Below are positions 8,210 through 17,929 of a stretch of 64,000 nt of DNA, one piece after another. This DNA comes from Mycobacterium paraense (GTDB lineage Bacteria > Actinomycetota > Actinomycetes > Mycobacteriales > Mycobacteriaceae), in assembly GCF_002101815.1 (NCBI RefSeq), contig NZ_LQPM01000024.1, forward strand, positions 1 through 64,000, given 5' to 3'. Both the position numbers and the translations under genes were made by a program. Position 1 is the stretch's first letter, and every line of letters starts with the position of its first letter. The notes beneath the pieces are model-generated. The model did no database searches, was not told the DNA's origin, and was given only the letters and a program-made list of their open reading frames with translations.

Positions 8210-10000
8210 GTGACCTACGACGTGATCATTCGCGACGGGCTGTGGTTCGACGGCACGGGCAGCGCGCCGCAGACCCGCACGCTCGGGATCCGCGACGGCG
8301 TGGTGGCCACGGTGGCCGGGCCTTCCGACGCGCCGCTGGACGAGACCGGTTGCCCCGAGGTGATCGACGCGGCCGGCAAGTGGGTCGTGCCCGGCTTCAT
8401 CGACGTGCACACCCACTACGACGCCGAGGTGCTGCTGGACCCCGGGCTGCGGGAGTCGGTGCGCCACGGCGTGACGACCGTGCTGCTGGGCAACTGCTCG
8501 CTGTCGACGGTCTTCGCCGATTCCGAGGACGCGGCCGACCTGTTCAGCCGCGTCGAGGCCGTGCCCCGCGAATTCGTGCACGGCGCCCTGAACGCCAACA
8601 AGACATGGTCGACGGCCGCCGAGTACGTCAAGGCGATCGACGCCCTGCCGCTGGGGCCGAATGTGGGCTCCCTGCTTGGTCATTCGGACCTGCGGACCGC
8701 GGTGCTGGGGCTCGACCGCGCCACCGACGCCACCGTGCGGCCCACCGATGCCGAGATGGACCGGATGGCGGCGCTGCTCGAGGAGGCGCTGGACGCCGGG
8801 ATGCTCGGCATGTCCGGCATGGACGCGGCCATCGACAAGCTCGACGGCGACCGCTTCCGGTCGCGGGCGCTGCCGTCGACGTTCGCCACCTGGCGGGAAC
8901 GGCGCAAGCTGATCAAGGTGCTGCGCCGGCGCGGGCGGATGCTGCAGAGCGCCCCGGACGTCGAGAACCCGTCGTCGGCGCTGATGTTCTTCCTGACCAG
9001 CAGCCGAATCTTCGGGCGCGGCAAGGGCGTTCGCATGAGCATGCTGGTGTCCGCGGACGCCAAGTCGATGCCGCTGGCGGTGCACACTTTCGGGTTCGGC
9101 ACCCGCATGCTGAACAAGTTCCTGGGCTCGGCCGTGCGGTTCCAGCACCTGCCCGTTCCGTTCGAGCTGTACTCCGACGGCATCGACCTGCCCGTCTTCG
9201 AGGAATTCGGCGCCGGAACGGCCGCCTTGCACCTGCGCGACCAGCTGCAGCGCAACGAGCTGCTGGCCGACAAGGAATACCGCCGCAAGTTCCGCCGTGA
9301 GTTCGACCGCATCAAGCTCGGACCGTCGTTGTGGCACCGCGACTTTCACGACGCCGTCATCGTCGAATGCCCCGACGCCTCGTTGATCGGCAAGAGCTTC
9401 GGCGCGATCGCCGACGAGCGCGGGCTGCACCCGCTGGACGCGTTCCTCGACGTGCTCGTCGAAAACGGCGAACGCAACGTCCGGTGGACGACCGTCGTCG
9501 CCAACCACCGGCCCAAGCAACTGGACAAGCTCGCCAACGAGCCGAGCATCCACATGGGTTTCTCCGACGCCGGCGCGCACCTGCGCAACATGGCCTTCTA
9601 CAACTTCGGCCTGAAGATGCTCAAGCGCACCCGCGACGCCCAGCGGGCCGGCGCGCCGTTCATGTCGACCGAGCGCGCGGTGCATCGCCTGACCGGCGAG
9701 CTGGCCGAGTGGTTCGGCATCGACGCCGGCACCCTGCGCGAGGGCGACCGCGCCGACTTCGTCGTGATCGACCCGGCCGGGCTCAACGAGGCCGTGGACG
9801 GCTACCACGAGGAAGCCGTGCCGTTCTACGGCGGGCTGCGGCGCATGGTCAACCGCAACGACGACGCCGTCGTCGCGACCGGCGTGGGCGGCGCCGTCGT
9901 CTACGCGAAGGGCCAATTCCGCGACGGCTACGGCCAATCCGTGAAGTCCGGTCGCTACCTGCGGGCCGGTCAGCGCGCCGCGGTCAATGTGAGCGCCTGA
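8210..10000 (+). CDS. N-acyl-D-amino-acid deacylase-like amidohydrolase (Rv2913c-like)
   Basis: The protein of about 596 residues belongs to the D-aminoacylase branch of the amidohydrolases, expected to release D-amino acids or related amines from N-acyl or amide substrates. The metal site HTHYD is in the segment VIDVHTHYDAE and a second acidic/His set is in the C-terminal third (SDAGAHLRN). An N-terminal beta sandwich (VIIRDG...DGTG) precedes the barrel. The GTG at 8210 is preferred because GGAGG sits five bases upstream; an in-frame ATG at 8198 is less well placed. It is followed after one base by a TetR gene, its likely regulator. The exact substrate is unknown. Confidence 0.88.
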   Translation: MTYDVIIRDGLWFDGTGSAPQTRTLGIRDGVVATVAGPSDAPLDETGCPEVIDAAGKWVVPGFIDVHTHYDAEVLLDPGLRESVRHGVTTVLLGNCSLSTVFADSEDAADLFSRVEAVPREFVHGALNANKTWSTAAEYVKAIDALPLGPNVGSLLGHSDLRTAVLGLDRATDATVRPTDAEMDRMAALLEEALDAGMLGMSGMDAAIDKLDGDRFRSRALPSTFATWRERRKLIKVLRRRGRMLQSAPDVENPSSALMFFLTSSRIFGRGKGVRMSMLVSADAKSMPLAVHTFGFGTRMLNKFLGSAVRFQHLPVPFELYSDGIDLPVFEEFGAGTAALHLRDQLQRNELLADKEYRRKFRREFDRIKLGPSLWHRDFHDAVIVECPDASLIGKSFGAIADERGLHPLDAFLDVLVENGERNVRWTTVVANHRPKQLDKLANEPSIHMGFSDAGAHLRNMAFYNFGLKMLKRTRDAQRAGAPFMSTERAVHRLTGELAEWFGIDAGTLREGDRADFVVIDPAGLNEAVDGYHEEAVPFYGGLRRMVNRNDDAVVATGVGGAVVYAKGQFRDGYGQSVKSGRYLRAGQRAAVNVSA

Positions 10001-10001
10001 C

Positions 10002-10604
10002 ATGGCCCGGACCCAGCAGCAGCGCCGCGAGGAGACCGTCGGGCGGCTCATCGACGCCTGCATCGACACCATCGTCGAGGTCGGCTACGCCCGGGCCTCG
10101 GCCGCCGTGATCACCAAGCGCGCCGGGGTGTCCGTCGGCGCCCTGTTCCGCCACTTCGAGACCATGGGCGACTTCATGGCGGCCACCGCGTCCGAGGTGT
10201 TGCGCCGCCAGCTGGAGTCCTTCACCAAGGGCGTCGCCGAAATCCCCGCCGACCAGCCGGCGCTGGAAGCCGCGCTGGCGATCCTGCGCGACATCACCAG
10301 CGGCCCGACCAACGCGGTGGTCTACGAGCTGTTGATCGCCGCGCGCACCGACGAAAAGCTCAGGGAGACTTTGCAACACGAGCTGGGGCAGTACTCCGCC
10401 AAGATCGTCGAGGCCGCCCGGGCCCTGCCCGGTGCCGAGGGCTTCCCGGCGGAGACGTTCCCGGTCGTCGTGGCGCTGATGACCAACGTGTTCGACGGGG
10501 CCGCCGTGGTGGAGGGCGTGCTGCCGCAGCCGGCCATCGCGGAGCAACGCATTCGGGTGCTCACGGCGCTGCTGACCGCCGCGCTGCCGAATGCCGGCCC
10601 CTAG
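10002..10604 (+). CDS. TetR/AcrR family regulator (Rv2912c-like)
   Basis: The 200-residue one-component regulator has an N-terminal helix-turn-helix (residues about 15-60, with VGYARASAAVITKRAGVSVG and ALFRHFETMGD) typical of TetR proteins, followed by an alpha-helical ligand domain. The start is one base after the stop of the deacylase gene, so the two are surely co-transcribed. By analogy it may sense the substrate or product of that enzyme and repress the pair; no operator palindrome was identified with confidence. Confidence 0.9.
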   Translation: MARTQQQRREETVGRLIDACIDTIVEVGYARASAAVITKRAGVSVGALFRHFETMGDFMAATASEVLRRQLESFTKGVAEIPADQPALEAALAILRDITSGPTNAVVYELLIAARTDEKLRETLQHELGQYSAKIVEAARALPGAEGFPAETFPVVVALMTNVFDGAAVVEGVLPQPAIAEQRIRVLTALLTAALPNAGP

Positions 10605-10611
10605 CAGGCGA

Positions 10612-11490
10612 TTACAGCGAGCCGATGCCGGTCTCGGGGTTGAGCGCGAAGCCCCAGTCGAACAGGCTGCCGGCCTGATCCCAATACGTGGGACCGCCGG
10701 CCTTCACCAGCCCGTACATCATCGCGATCACCAACCGGCGGCCACCGCGCGCCGCGGCGCCGACGAAGGTCTTGCGGGCCGCGTCGGTGAAGCCGGTCTT
10801 GCCGCCGATGGCGCCGGGGTAGCGCGCCAGCAGCTCGTCCTGGTTGGTGATCGGCTCGTCGCCGTGATCGCCGGGGAACATCGCCGACGGCTCGGCGGTG
10901 ATCTGCGCGAACACCGGGTTGGCCATGGCGGCCCGGAAGATGACGGCCAGGTCGTGCGCCGTCGAGGCCCCGGAGCCGCCCGGGCCGTCCAGGCCCGACG
11001 GGGTCGCCGCGTGCGTGCTCGCCGCGCCCAGCGACGCGGCCTTGGCGTTCATCTTTGCGACCGCCGCGTCTTGCCCGCCCAGCAGGTGCGCGAGCGTGTT
11101 GGCGGCGTCGTTGCCCGAGACCAGGAGCAACCCGTCCAGCAATTGGCGCGCGGTGTAGGTGCGGCCCGGCTTGATGCCGACGCAGTTGCACTCGACCTGG
11201 GTGTCGGCGACGTCGGCGACGACGGTGGAGCCCAGGCTCACCTGGTCCAGCGCCACCAGCGCCAGCAGCACCTTGATGGTGCTCGCGGGCGGGTGCGGGA
11301 CGTTCTGGTCGCGGCCGGCCAGCACCTGACCGCTGTCGAGGTCGGCGACGATCCAGGTCTGGGCCGGGCCCTCGGGGATGGGCACCGAGCCGATCGGCTG
11401 CGCCTGGTCGGCCCACGCGGGCGTCGTCCCGACGGTCGCACCGCAAGCGATGGCCACCAGTAGGGCGGCGACGGCCATGAGCTTCCGCAT
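10612..11490 (-). CDS. dacB2: D-alanyl-D-alanine carboxypeptidase DacB2
   Basis: This 292-residue secreted penicillin-binding protein of the S11 family removes the terminal D-Ala from peptidoglycan stem peptides outside the membrane. A signal peptide (MRKLMAVAALLVAIACG, cleavage near AWA-DQ at ~27) precedes the three active-site motifs: S70-T-I-K73, S125-G-N127 and K231-T-G233. The C-terminal membrane anchor found in some relatives is absent. Synteny with Rv2911 (between the TetR gene and Rv2910c) supports the assignment. The ATG at 11490 is the only start that gives a normal signal peptide; the longer upstream frame is spurious. It converges with the TetR gene. Confidence 0.94.
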   Translation of the reverse strand: MRKLMAVAALLVAIACGATVGTTPAWADQAQPIGSVPIPEGPAQTWIVADLDSGQVLAGRDQNVPHPPASTIKVLLALVALDQVSLGSTVVADVADTQVECNCVGIKPGRTYTARQLLDGLLLVSGNDAANTLAHLLGGQDAAVAKMNAKAASLGAASTHAATPSGLDGPGGSGASTAHDLAVIFRAAMANPVFAQITAEPSAMFPGDHGDEPITNQDELLARYPGAIGGKTGFTDAARKTFVGAAARGGRRLVIAMMYGLVKAGGPTYWDQAGSLFDWGFALNPETGIGSL

Positions 11491-11517
11491 GGCCGCACAG
11501 TTTAACTTCCGGGGGCT

Positions 11518-11589
11518 GGTGGCGATCGCTAGCGCGGCGTTGGGGTGCCCCGCGAAGCCCGGGGGGGCCGGGCGCGGCGGGTCGCCACC
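11518..11589. repeat. Dispersed imperfect palindrome, copy 2 (with internal insertion)
   Basis: The ends GGTGGCGA (11518-11525) and TCGCCACC (11582-11589) are a perfect 8-bp inverted repeat. Relative to the copy at 39750 an extra ~27 bases (TTGGGGTGCCCCGCGAAGCC region) sit in the centre and form their own small hairpin. The element lies between the dacB2 start and the next minus-strand gene. Confidence 0.75.
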
Positions 11590-11596
11590 GCCGGTG

Positions 11597-11854
11597 TCAG
11601 TGCCAGGGCATGTCGCGCCAGGAATAGAACTTCCCGTCGCCGATGTCGTGCACGCCGTAGTAGTCCCAGAAGTAGTCGTGGCAGACGTTGCCGTCCCACG
11701 GGACCGGCCGGCCCGCCGGAAGGACGTCGCCGGGGCACCAGTGCTGGCAGGACTTCCCGGCCGGGCAGGGGGCGGCCTCGGCCGACGGCGCGGCCAGCCC
11801 CGCACCCCCGAACATCAACAGCGTCGTTGCTAAACCCACGAATGCCGCTTTCAT
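11597..11854 (-). CDS. Small secreted mycobacterial protein, unknown function
   Basis: The 85-residue protein has a clear signal peptide (MKAAFVGLATTLLMFGGAG, cleavage near AEA-AP at ~26) and a mature part of about 58 residues. Four cysteines (two close together near the new N-terminus, two further on) suggest disulfides after export. The segment around GRPVPWDGNVCHDYFWDYYG resembles other short exported mycobacterial proteins with a PVPWDxNVCH motif. Function is unknown. The ATG at 11854 is chosen because the upstream 24-codon extension would bury the signal peptide. Confidence 0.75.
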   Translation of the reverse strand: MKAAFVGLATTLLMFGGAGLAAPSAEAAPCPAGKSCQHWCPGDVLPAGRPVPWDGNVCHDYFWDYYGVHDIGDGKFYSWRDMPWH

Positions 11855-12025
11855 AAACCTGGGATTATTCTCCTCGTTCGCGGTTGCTGTCCTGCCAAAA
11901 CGGGAAACTTGTCGCGCTGGGTTCATGTCGGGCTCCTTCGTTGCTGGCGATCCTGCGGCAAGTGCACACCGCCCGCACGGCTACCGATCCCAACCTCCGA
12001 GGAGCGGCGGTGTTGAATCAACGAC

Positions 12026-12457
12026 ATGCTGAGCCTGGAAGAGATCTCGGATCGTTTGGAAATCCAACAGCTGCTGGTGGACTACTCCACCGCCATCGAC
12101 AACCGCCGCTTCGACGACCTGGACAAGGTCTTCACCGAAGACGCGTACATCGACTACACCGCGCTCGGGGGCATCGAGGGCCACTATCCGGAGGTCAAGA
12201 AATGGCTGTCGGAGGTGCTGCCGAACTTCCCCGTCTACGCGCACATGCTCGGCAACTTCTCGGTGCGCATCGACGGGGACAAGGCCGCCTCGCGGGTGAT
12301 CTGCTTCAACCCGATGGTGCTGGGCGGCGACCCCCAAGCAAAACAAGACCAGATCCTGTTCTGCGGGCTGTGGTACGACGACGAGTTCGTCCGCACCGCC
12401 GACGGCTGGCGGATGACCCGGCGGGTGGAAACGAAGACCTTCCAGAAGGTGATGTAA
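12026..12457 (+). CDS. SnoaL-like/NTF2-fold protein (Rv2910c-like)
   Basis: The 143-residue protein belongs to the SnoaL_4 / NTF2-like group of small cone-shaped proteins, some of which are dehydratases or isomerases acting on lipids and polyketides. Typical features are the N-terminal helix EIQQLLVDYSTAIDNRRFDDL, the acidic FTEDAYIDYT strand and a C-terminal GWRMTRRVETKTF strand. The position next to dacB2 and rpsP equals Rv2910c. The ATG lies just after a short inverted repeat, GTTGA-A-TCAAC (12012-12022), that could be an operator. The reaction is not known. Confidence 0.88.
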   Translation: MLSLEEISDRLEIQQLLVDYSTAIDNRRFDDLDKVFTEDAYIDYTALGGIEGHYPEVKKWLSEVLPNFPVYAHMLGNFSVRIDGDKAASRVICFNPMVLGGDPQAKQDQILFCGLWYDDEFVRTADGWRMTRRVETKTFQKVM

Positions 12458-12484
12458 GCGAATTTCCGCCTGACCGCCCCGTTC

Positions 12485-12493
12485 TGGCACAAT
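12485..12493 (+). promoter_or_regulatory. Promoter -10 region of the rpsP operon
   Basis: TGGCACAAT at 12485-12493 is identical to the element upstream of rplS (15742-15750) and close to GGGCACAAT before dxr. It would start a leader of about 130 bases before the rpsP ATG. No convincing -35 element was found at the usual spacing. Confidence 0.5.
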
Positions 12494-12630
12494 GGGCGGC
12501 TGTCCGCCGCACGACCGTGCCTTTTCAGGCCACGCGCGGCGAGGCAACACACGCGAGGCAAAACCGGATCCGGGCATCCCGCCCGAGTCGCTGAATTGCA
12601 GCGTGACACCACAGGAGAAGTCGCTTAACC

Positions 12631-13167
12631 ATGGCTGTGAAGATCAAGCTGACCCGGCTTGGCAAAATCCGCAATCCCCAGTACCGCATCGCGGTCGCCG
12701 ACGCGCGCACCCGCCGCGACGGCCGCTCGATCGAGGTCATCGGCCGGTATCACCCGAAGGAAGACCCGAGCCTCATCGAGATCGACTCCGAGCGGGCCCA
12801 GTACTGGCTTTCGGTGGGCGCCCAGCCGACCGAGCCCGTCCTCAAGCTGCTGAAGATCACCGGTGACTGGCAGAAGTTCAAGGGGCTGCCCGGCGCCGAG
12901 GGCAGCCTGAAGACCCCGCCGGCCAAGCCCACCAAGCTGGAGCTGTTCAACGCCGCGCTGGCCGAGGCCGACGGCGCCCCCACCACCGAGGCCGCCAAGC
13001 CGAAGAAGAAGGCGCCGGCCAAGAAGGCCGCCAAGGCCGCCGAAGAGGCACCCGAGGCCGCGGCCGAGCCTGCGCCCGAGGCCGCCGCGGAGCCCGCGGC
13101 CGACGCCGCTGCCGAGCCGGCCGCCGACGCGCCCGCCGAGGCCGCCGAACCCGCCACGGAAAGCTGA
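12631..13167 (+). CDS. rpsP: 30S ribosomal protein S16 (bS16)
   Basis: S16 is a structural protein of the small ribosomal subunit that helps 16S rRNA folding. The N-terminal ~85 residues ([20 protein letters not shown] and [13 protein letters not shown]) are the canonical S16 fold. The remaining ~90 residues are an Ala/Glu/Pro/Lys-rich tail seen in mycobacteria and absent in E. coli. An AGGAGAAG ribosome-binding site precedes the ATG. It begins the conserved cluster rpsP-KH protein-rimM-trmD. Confidence 0.98.
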   Translation: MAVKIKLTRLGKIRNPQYRIAVADARTRRDGRSIEVIGRYHPKEDPSLIEIDSERAQYWLSVGAQPTEPVLKLLKITGDWQKFKGLPGAEGSLKTPPAKPTKLELFNAALAEADGAPTTEAAKPKKKAPAKKAAKAAEEAPEAAAEPAPEAAAEPAADAAAEPAADAPAEAAEPATES

Positions 13168-13173
13168 CCCGCG

Positions 13174-13416
13174 GTGAGCACGGTCGTCGTTGACGCAGTC
13201 GAGCACCTGGTCCGCGGGATCGTCGACAACCCCGACGATGTCCGGGTGGACATGGTGACCAGTCGGCGTGGGCGCACCGTCGAGGTGCACGTCCACCCCG
13301 ACGACCTCGGCAAGGTGATCGGTCGCGGCGGACGCACCGCGACCGCGTTGCGCACACTGGTCGCCGGCATCGGTGGCCGCGGTATCCGCGTCGACGTGGT
13401 GGACACCGACCAGTAG
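13174..13416 (+). CDS. KH-domain RNA-binding protein (Rv2908c-like)
   Basis: This 80-residue single KH-domain protein is the family encoded between rpsP and rimM in many Gram-positive bacteria (KhpA type), an RNA chaperone linked to cell-length control. The RNA-binding GxxG loop is in [17 protein letters not shown]. The GTG start is six bases after the rpsP stop. Co-transcription with ribosome maturation genes fits an RNA-binding role. Confidence 0.95.
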   Translation: MSTVVVDAVEHLVRGIVDNPDDVRVDMVTSRRGRTVEVHVHPDDLGKVIGRGGRTATALRTLVAGIGGRGIRVDVVDTDQ

Positions 13417-13426
13417 CGGAGCTCCC

Positions 13427-13948
13427 GTGGAGTTAACGGTCGGGCGCGTCGTCAAGGCGCACGGCATCGGCGGTGAGCTGGTCGTGGAGGTCCGCACCGA
13501 CGATCCCGCCGCCCGCTTCGCGCCCGGTAACACGTTGCGTGCCAAGAACTCTCGGACGGGTGACGAACGCAGCGTCGTCGTTAGCCACGTGCGCGAGCAC
13601 GGCGCGCGGCTGCTGGTGCGGTTGACCGGCGTGGACGACCGCGACGCCGCCGACGCGCTACGGGGCCACTTGTTCGTGGTGGACTCCGCGGAGCTGCCGC
13701 CGATCGACGAGCCCGACACCTACTACGACCACCAGCTCGAGGGCCTGATCGTGCGGACCACGACCGGGCGGGACGTCGGCGTCGTCGCCGAGGTGCTGCA
13801 CACCGCCGCCGGTGAGCTGCTGGCGGTGCGGCGCGGCGACGGCGGGGAGGTATTGGTTCCGTTCGTCGGCGCGATCGTCACGTCGGTGTCGCTGGAGGAC
13901 GGCAGCGTCGAGATCGACCCGCCCGATGGCCTGCTGGATCTGGCATGA
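13427..13948 (+). CDS. rimM: Ribosome maturation factor RimM
   Basis: RimM binds the 30S subunit and helps the head domain mature around S19. The N-terminal RimM domain ([18 protein letters not shown]) and the C-terminal PRC-barrel domain (from about residue 98, [11 protein letters not shown]) are both complete in 173 residues. The GTG at 13427 gives the standard family start; the longer upstream frame overlaps the KH gene and is rejected. The stop overlaps the trmD start by four bases (ATGA), so translation is probably coupled. Confidence 0.96.
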   Translation: MELTVGRVVKAHGIGGELVVEVRTDDPAARFAPGNTLRAKNSRTGDERSVVVSHVREHGARLLVRLTGVDDRDAADALRGHLFVVDSAELPPIDEPDTYYDHQLEGLIVRTTTGRDVGVVAEVLHTAAGELLAVRRGDGGEVLVPFVGAIVTSVSLEDGSVEIDPPDGLLDLA

Positions 13949-14631
13949 GGATCGACGTCGTCACCATCTTCCCGGCCTACCTCGAGCCGCTGCGACAATC
14001 GTTGCCCGGCAAGGCGATTGCGTCCGGGCTGGTGGATCTGCACGTGCACGACCTGCGGCGGTGGACCTACGACGTCCACCACTCGGTGGACGACGCGCCC
14101 TACGGCGGCGGCCCCGGGATGGTGATGAAGGCGCCGGTGTGGGGGGAGGCGCTGGACGAAACGTGTTCCGCCGACACGCTTCTGGTGGTTCCCACCCCCG
14201 CCGGGGCGCTGTTCACCCAGGCGACCGCGCAGCGCTGGAGCGCCGAGCGGCACCTGGTGTTCGCCTGCGGGCGATACGAGGGCATCGACCAGCGGGTCAT
14301 CGACGACGCGGCCCGACGGATGCGCGTCGAGGAGGTGTCGATCGGTGACTACGTGCTGCCCGGCGGCGAGTCCGCGGCGGTGGTGATGATCGAAGCCGTG
14401 CTACGGCTGCTGAGCGGCGTGCTGGGCAATCCCGCGTCGCTGCACGAGGATTCGCACTCGCCGGCGCTGGACCGGCTGCTGGAGGGCCCGAGCTACACCC
14501 GGCCGCCGAGCTGGCGGGGCCTCGACGTCCCCGAGGTGCTGCTGTCCGGAGATCACGCGCGCATCGCCGCCTGGCGCCGCGAGGTTTCGCTGCAGCGCAC
14601 GCGCGAACGCCGCCCGGACCTGTTGGGCTGA
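13945..14631 (+). CDS. trmD: tRNA (guanine-N1)-methyltransferase TrmD
   Basis: TrmD methylates G37 of tRNAs that read CNN codons, using S-adenosylmethionine, and so prevents +1 frameshifting. The 228 residues hold the trefoil-knot SAM site ([10 protein letters not shown] and [11 protein letters not shown]) and the [13 protein letters not shown] segment; the C-terminal domain with [18 protein letters not shown] is intact. It overlaps rimM by four bases and ends convergent with lppW. Confidence 0.98.
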   Translation: MRIDVVTIFPAYLEPLRQSLPGKAIASGLVDLHVHDLRRWTYDVHHSVDDAPYGGGPGMVMKAPVWGEALDETCSADTLLVVPTPAGALFTQATAQRWSAERHLVFACGRYEGIDQRVIDDAARRMRVEEVSIGDYVLPGGESAAVVMIEAVLRLLSGVLGNPASLHEDSHSPALDRLLEGPSYTRPPSWRGLDVPEVLLSGDHARIAAWRREVSLQRTRERRPDLLG

Positions 14632-14640
14632 CGCCGCGAT

Positions 14641-15600
14641 TTACCGGATCTTCCCGCTGGGGAAGATCGTCTTGACGGCCTGGGTGATGGTCTGCCGCGC
14701 GGTGGCGTCGTCGGAGGACTGCAGCGACTGGACCACCATGACGTAGCGGTGGTCCGCGCCGATCACGCCGGTCGACAGGTGCACCCAGTCGCTGCCGATG
14801 CAGCACATCCAGCCCTGCTTGACCGCGACCTGCTCGGCGAACAGGCCCTCCGGGATGCCGAAGCGCTGCGGGTAGCCGTCGAGCCCGGTGGGCGTGGACT
14901 GGGCCAGGTCGTTGACGATGATCATCCCGCGCTCGGCGGGCAGGCCGCCCGACCCGTCCAGCAGCATGTCGTAGTAGCGGACCAGGTCGGTCAGCGAGCT
15001 CATCGTGTTCCACCAGCGCCCGTCGCTGGGCGGGGTGGTGGAGGACAGGCCGTAGCGCGTCGCGACCTGGCTGATGATCGCGTCGCCGCCGCCCTGGCCC
15101 CAGAACTTCTCGGCCGCGCCGTCGTCGGACGACTGCAGCATGACGTCGAGGGCCTGGCGGTCCTCCGGGGACAGGGTGGTCCTGCCCTGGGACTCGGCCA
15201 GCAGCAGGTCGTCGGCGATGAACAGCTTGGCCACCGAGGCGGTGCCGATGACCTGGCTGTTGCCGTTGGAGACCAGCTCGTGCGTCTTGCGGTCCAGCAC
15301 GGCCACCGACAGCGTGGCCCCGACGGCGGCGGCGTCGTCGATGGCCTGCTGAATCCGGGCCGGCAGGCCGCCGAACACCGTCCCGGCCAGCGCCTGCGGC
15401 GGCCCGTGCATCGGCACCGCGTCCAGCAGCAGCTGAACCGTCTCGGGCTGCTTGAGGGGCTGACGCTCGGGCGCGCTGGTTTCCGGGCTGCCCGACACCT
15501 TCGGTTGGCTTTGGCGCTCCACCAGCGCCTCGTCGCACCCGGCCAGCACCAGCGTCACGGCCGCCACGGCGGCGAGCACGGTGAGCGGGCGGGGGCGCAT
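14641..15600 (-). CDS. lppW: Lipoprotein LppW, beta-lactamase-like fold
   Basis: The 319-residue lipoprotein has the signal peptide [22 protein letters not shown]; the lipobox LAGC marks lipidation at C22. The mature part has class A beta-lactamase-like motifs (an SVAK tetrad in [20 protein letters not shown], and KQGW in place of KTG), so it may be a degenerate serine hydrolase of the cell envelope. Position between trmD and rplS equals Rv2905. Upstream in-frame codons are rejected because they would precede the signal peptide. Function is unknown. Confidence 0.9.
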   Translation of the reverse strand: MRPRPLTVLAAVAAVTLVLAGCDEALVERQSQPKVSGSPETSAPERQPLKQPETVQLLLDAVPMHGPPQALAGTVFGGLPARIQQAIDDAAAVGATLSVAVLDRKTHELVSNGNSQVIGTASVAKLFIADDLLLAESQGRTTLSPEDRQALDVMLQSSDDGAAEKFWGQGGGDAIISQVATRYGLSSTTPPSDGRWWNTMSSLTDLVRYYDMLLDGSGGLPAERGMIIVNDLAQSTPTGLDGYPQRFGIPEGLFAEQVAVKQGWMCCIGSDWVHLSTGVIGADHRYVMVVQSLQSSDDATARQTITQAVKTIFPSGKIR

Positions 15601-15741
15601 GGGTGGATCTCCTCGGTTGCCTGGGGCGAAACGGGCCGATCGGCGCGTTTTGACCCGAGTCATATGTAACCACTCACCAGGGTCTTCGGCTGCGTATGAA
15701 CCGCGACGTTTACATGTGATTTTCAATGCAAGCGGGCCATC

Positions 15742-15904
15742 TGGCACAATTGCTCAGTTGTCTCGAACCCGTCAGCGGGCCGGGCCGCTTCCCGGCCGCT
15801 GCGAGATAGGCACAAAAGCCCGAAATCCATCGGCTTGTGACCGCCCCACGCCCGGCGTGTGGGCAGGCGTCGCAAGCCGCGACCGCAAGGAAGTGCTTCG
15901 TACG
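15742..15904 (+). promoter_or_regulatory. rplS promoter and structured leader
   Basis: TGGCACAAT (15742-15750) is the same -10-type element as before rpsP; TTTCAA at 15721-15726 lies 18 bases before CACAAT and may be the -35. The ~150-base leader can form two GC-rich hairpins, one around GCCGGG...CCCGGC (15778-15800) and one around CCCCACGCC...GGCGTGTGGG (15845-15868). These could be an autoregulatory site for L19, but no known leader class was recognised. The ribosome-binding site AAGGAAG lies shortly before the start. Confidence 0.45.
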
Positions 15905-16246
15905 ATGAACAGGCTGGACTTCGTCGACCAGACGTCGCTGCGCGACGACATCCCGGCCTTCAGCCCGGGCGACACCATCAACGTGCACGTCAAGGTCATC
16001 GAGGGCGCCAAGGAGCGTATTCAGGTGTTCAAGGGCGTGGTGATCCGCCGCCAGGGCGGCGGCATCCGCGAGACGTTCACCGTGCGCAAGGAGAGCTACG
16101 GCGTCGGCGTCGAGCGGACCTTCCCGGTGCACTCGCCGAACATCGATCACATCGAGGTGGTGACGCGTGGCGACGTGCGCCGGGCGAAGCTGTACTACCT
16201 GCGTGAACTTCGCGGCAAGAAGGCCAAGATCAAGGAAAAGCGCTGA
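15905..16246 (+). CDS. rplS: 50S ribosomal protein L19 (bL19)
   Basis: L19 sits at the 30S-50S interface. The 113 residues are standard in length and sequence ([45 protein letters not shown], ending [12 protein letters not shown]). The ATG at 15905 follows an AAGGAAG ribosome-binding site; in-frame upstream codons belong to the leader. Confidence 0.98.
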   Translation: MNRLDFVDQTSLRDDIPAFSPGDTINVHVKVIEGAKERIQVFKGVVIRRQGGGIRETFTVRKESYGVGVERTFPVHSPNIDHIEVVTRGDVRRAKLYYLRELRGKKAKIKEKR

Positions 16247-16282
16247 CCGGACGCGGTTCACCAGGCCACGAACCATCCTGGC

Positions 16283-16294
16283 TACGCTGATCCC
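16283..16294 (+). promoter_or_regulatory. Leaderless-type promoter of lepB
   Basis: TACGCT (16283-16288) is followed by exactly six bases and the GTG start of lepB. No ribosome-binding site is present. Confidence 0.5.
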
Positions 16295-17152
16295 GTGACC
16301 GACAACCCGGACCCATCTGAGCCCCAGTCCGACGCCGGCCAGCCGGAGCCGAAGGTCTCCACCCGCGACCCCGACGCGTCCGAGGCGTCGCCGCAGCCCG
16401 ACGCGGGTCCGGAGCCCAAGAAAAAGTCCACGGTGCGCGAACTCGCGATCCTCGCGGTGATCGCGATCGTGCTCTATTACGTGATGCTGACGTTCATCGC
16501 CCGCCCGTACCTGATTCCGTCCGAATCGATGGAGCCCACGCTGCACGGCTGCACCGGGTGCGTCGGCGACCGGATCATGGTCGACAAGCTGACCTACCGG
16601 TTCGGTCAACCGCGTCCCGGCGACGTGATCGTCTTCAAGGGCCCGCCGTCGTGGAACGCCGGATACAAGTCGATCCGCTCGAACAACACCGCGCTGCGCT
16701 GGGTGCAGGACGGGCTCTCCTTCATCGGCTTCGTGCCGCCCGACGAAAACGACCTGGTGAAACGCGTCATCGCGGTCGGGGGACAGACCGTGCAGTGCCG
16801 GGCCGACACCGGGCTGACGGTCGACGGGAAGCCGCTCAAGGAGCCGTACCTGGATCCGAACACCCTGATGGCCGACCCGGCGAAGTACCCGTGCCTGGGC
16901 AGCGAGTTCGGGCCGGTCGCCGTGCCGCAGGGGCGGCTGTGGGTGATGGGCGACAACCGGACGCACTCGGCGGACTCGCGGGCCCATTGCACCAGCGTCC
17001 CGGCCGAGGCCCTCAAGGGCATCCTGTGCACCGGCGACCCGAACTCGGGAACGGTGCCGGTGTCCAACGTCATCGGCAAGGCGAGATTCATCGTGTGGCC
17101 GCCGTCGCGCTGGGGCGGGGTCGGATCGGTGAATCCCCAACAGGGTCAGTAG
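16295..17152 (+). CDS. lepB: Signal peptidase I
   Basis: LepB cleaves signal peptides of exported proteins at the outer face of the membrane using a Ser-Lys dyad. In this 285-residue protein a charged, Pro-rich cytoplasmic N-terminus (~46 residues) is followed by one transmembrane helix (about 49-68), the catalytic serine S78 in PSESMEPT and the general-base lysine K156 in [10 protein letters not shown]. The C-terminal [11 protein letters not shown] box is intact. Gene order rplS-lepB-rnhB is as in H37Rv. The single-helix architecture is usual for mycobacteria. Confidence 0.97.
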   Translation: MTDNPDPSEPQSDAGQPEPKVSTRDPDASEASPQPDAGPEPKKKSTVRELAILAVIAIVLYYVMLTFIARPYLIPSESMEPTLHGCTGCVGDRIMVDKLTYRFGQPRPGDVIVFKGPPSWNAGYKSIRSNNTALRWVQDGLSFIGFVPPDENDLVKRVIAVGGQTVQCRADTGLTVDGKPLKEPYLDPNTLMADPAKYPCLGSEFGPVAVPQGRLWVMGDNRTHSADSRAHCTSVPAEALKGILCTGDPNSGTVPVSNVIGKARFIVWPPSRWGGVGSVNPQQGQ

Positions 17153-17154
17153 CC

Positions 17155-17874
17155 GTGGCCACGACGTGGCCGCCGCGGACGGTGATCCGCAAGTCGTCCG
17201 GGATGCGCACCCTGGAATCCGCGCTGTATCGCAGCGGCCTGGGGCCGGTCGCCGGGGTGGACGAGGTGGGCCGCGGGGCCTGCGCGGGCCCGCTGGTGGT
17301 GGCGGCCTGCGTGCTAGGGCCGGGACGCCTGGAAAGCCTTGCCGCCCTGGACGATTCGAAGAAGCTCACCGAGAAGGTGCGGGAGAAGCTGTTCCCCCTG
17401 ATCCGCCGCTACGCGTTGGCCTACCACGTGGTGTTCATCCCTTCGAGCGAGGTGGACCGGCGCGGGGTGCATGTGGCCAACATCGAGGGCATGCGCCGGG
17501 CGGTGGCCGGCCTGGCCGTCCGGCCGGGGTATGTGCTCAGCGACGGCTTTCGGGTGCCCGGGCTGCCGATGCCGTCGCTGCCGGTGATCGGCGGGGACGC
17601 CGCGGCCGCCTGCATCGCCGCGGCCAGCGTGCTGGCGAAGGTCAGCCGCGACCGGTTGATGGTCGCCATGGACGCCGAGCACCCGGGCTACGGCTTCGCC
17701 GACCACAAGGGCTACAGCACCCCGGCGCACTCGACGGCGCTGACCCGGCTGGGCCCCTGCGCCGAACACCGCTATTCGTTCATCAACGTCCGGCGGGTGG
17801 CAACCGGATCCGGCGCCCGGGTGGTCGCCGAGTGCAAACCAGACCCTCCCGCCGACCGGGACGGGTATCGGTGA
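17155..17874 (+). CDS. rnhB: Ribonuclease HII
   Basis: RNase HII cuts the RNA strand of RNA-DNA hybrids and initiates removal of ribonucleotides misincorporated in DNA. The active site is the N-terminal DEVGRG motif ([14 protein letters not shown]), with later acidic residues in LDDSKKL and SDGF. The 239-residue protein is complete. The GTG at 17155 lies two bases after the lepB stop, so the genes are probably co-transcribed. Confidence 0.97.
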   Translation: MATTWPPRTVIRKSSGMRTLESALYRSGLGPVAGVDEVGRGACAGPLVVAACVLGPGRLESLAALDDSKKLTEKVREKLFPLIRRYALAYHVVFIPSSEVDRRGVHVANIEGMRRAVAGLAVRPGYVLSDGFRVPGLPMPSLPVIGGDAAAACIAAASVLAKVSRDRLMVAMDAEHPGYGFADHKGYSTPAHSTALTRLGPCAEHRYSFINVRRVATGSGARVVAECKPDPPADRDGYR

Positions 17875-17929
17875 GGAAAGATGGGACCAGGTTCCCGGCG
17901 ACGGAGGCGTCTGAGCAGATGAGTGGCAG

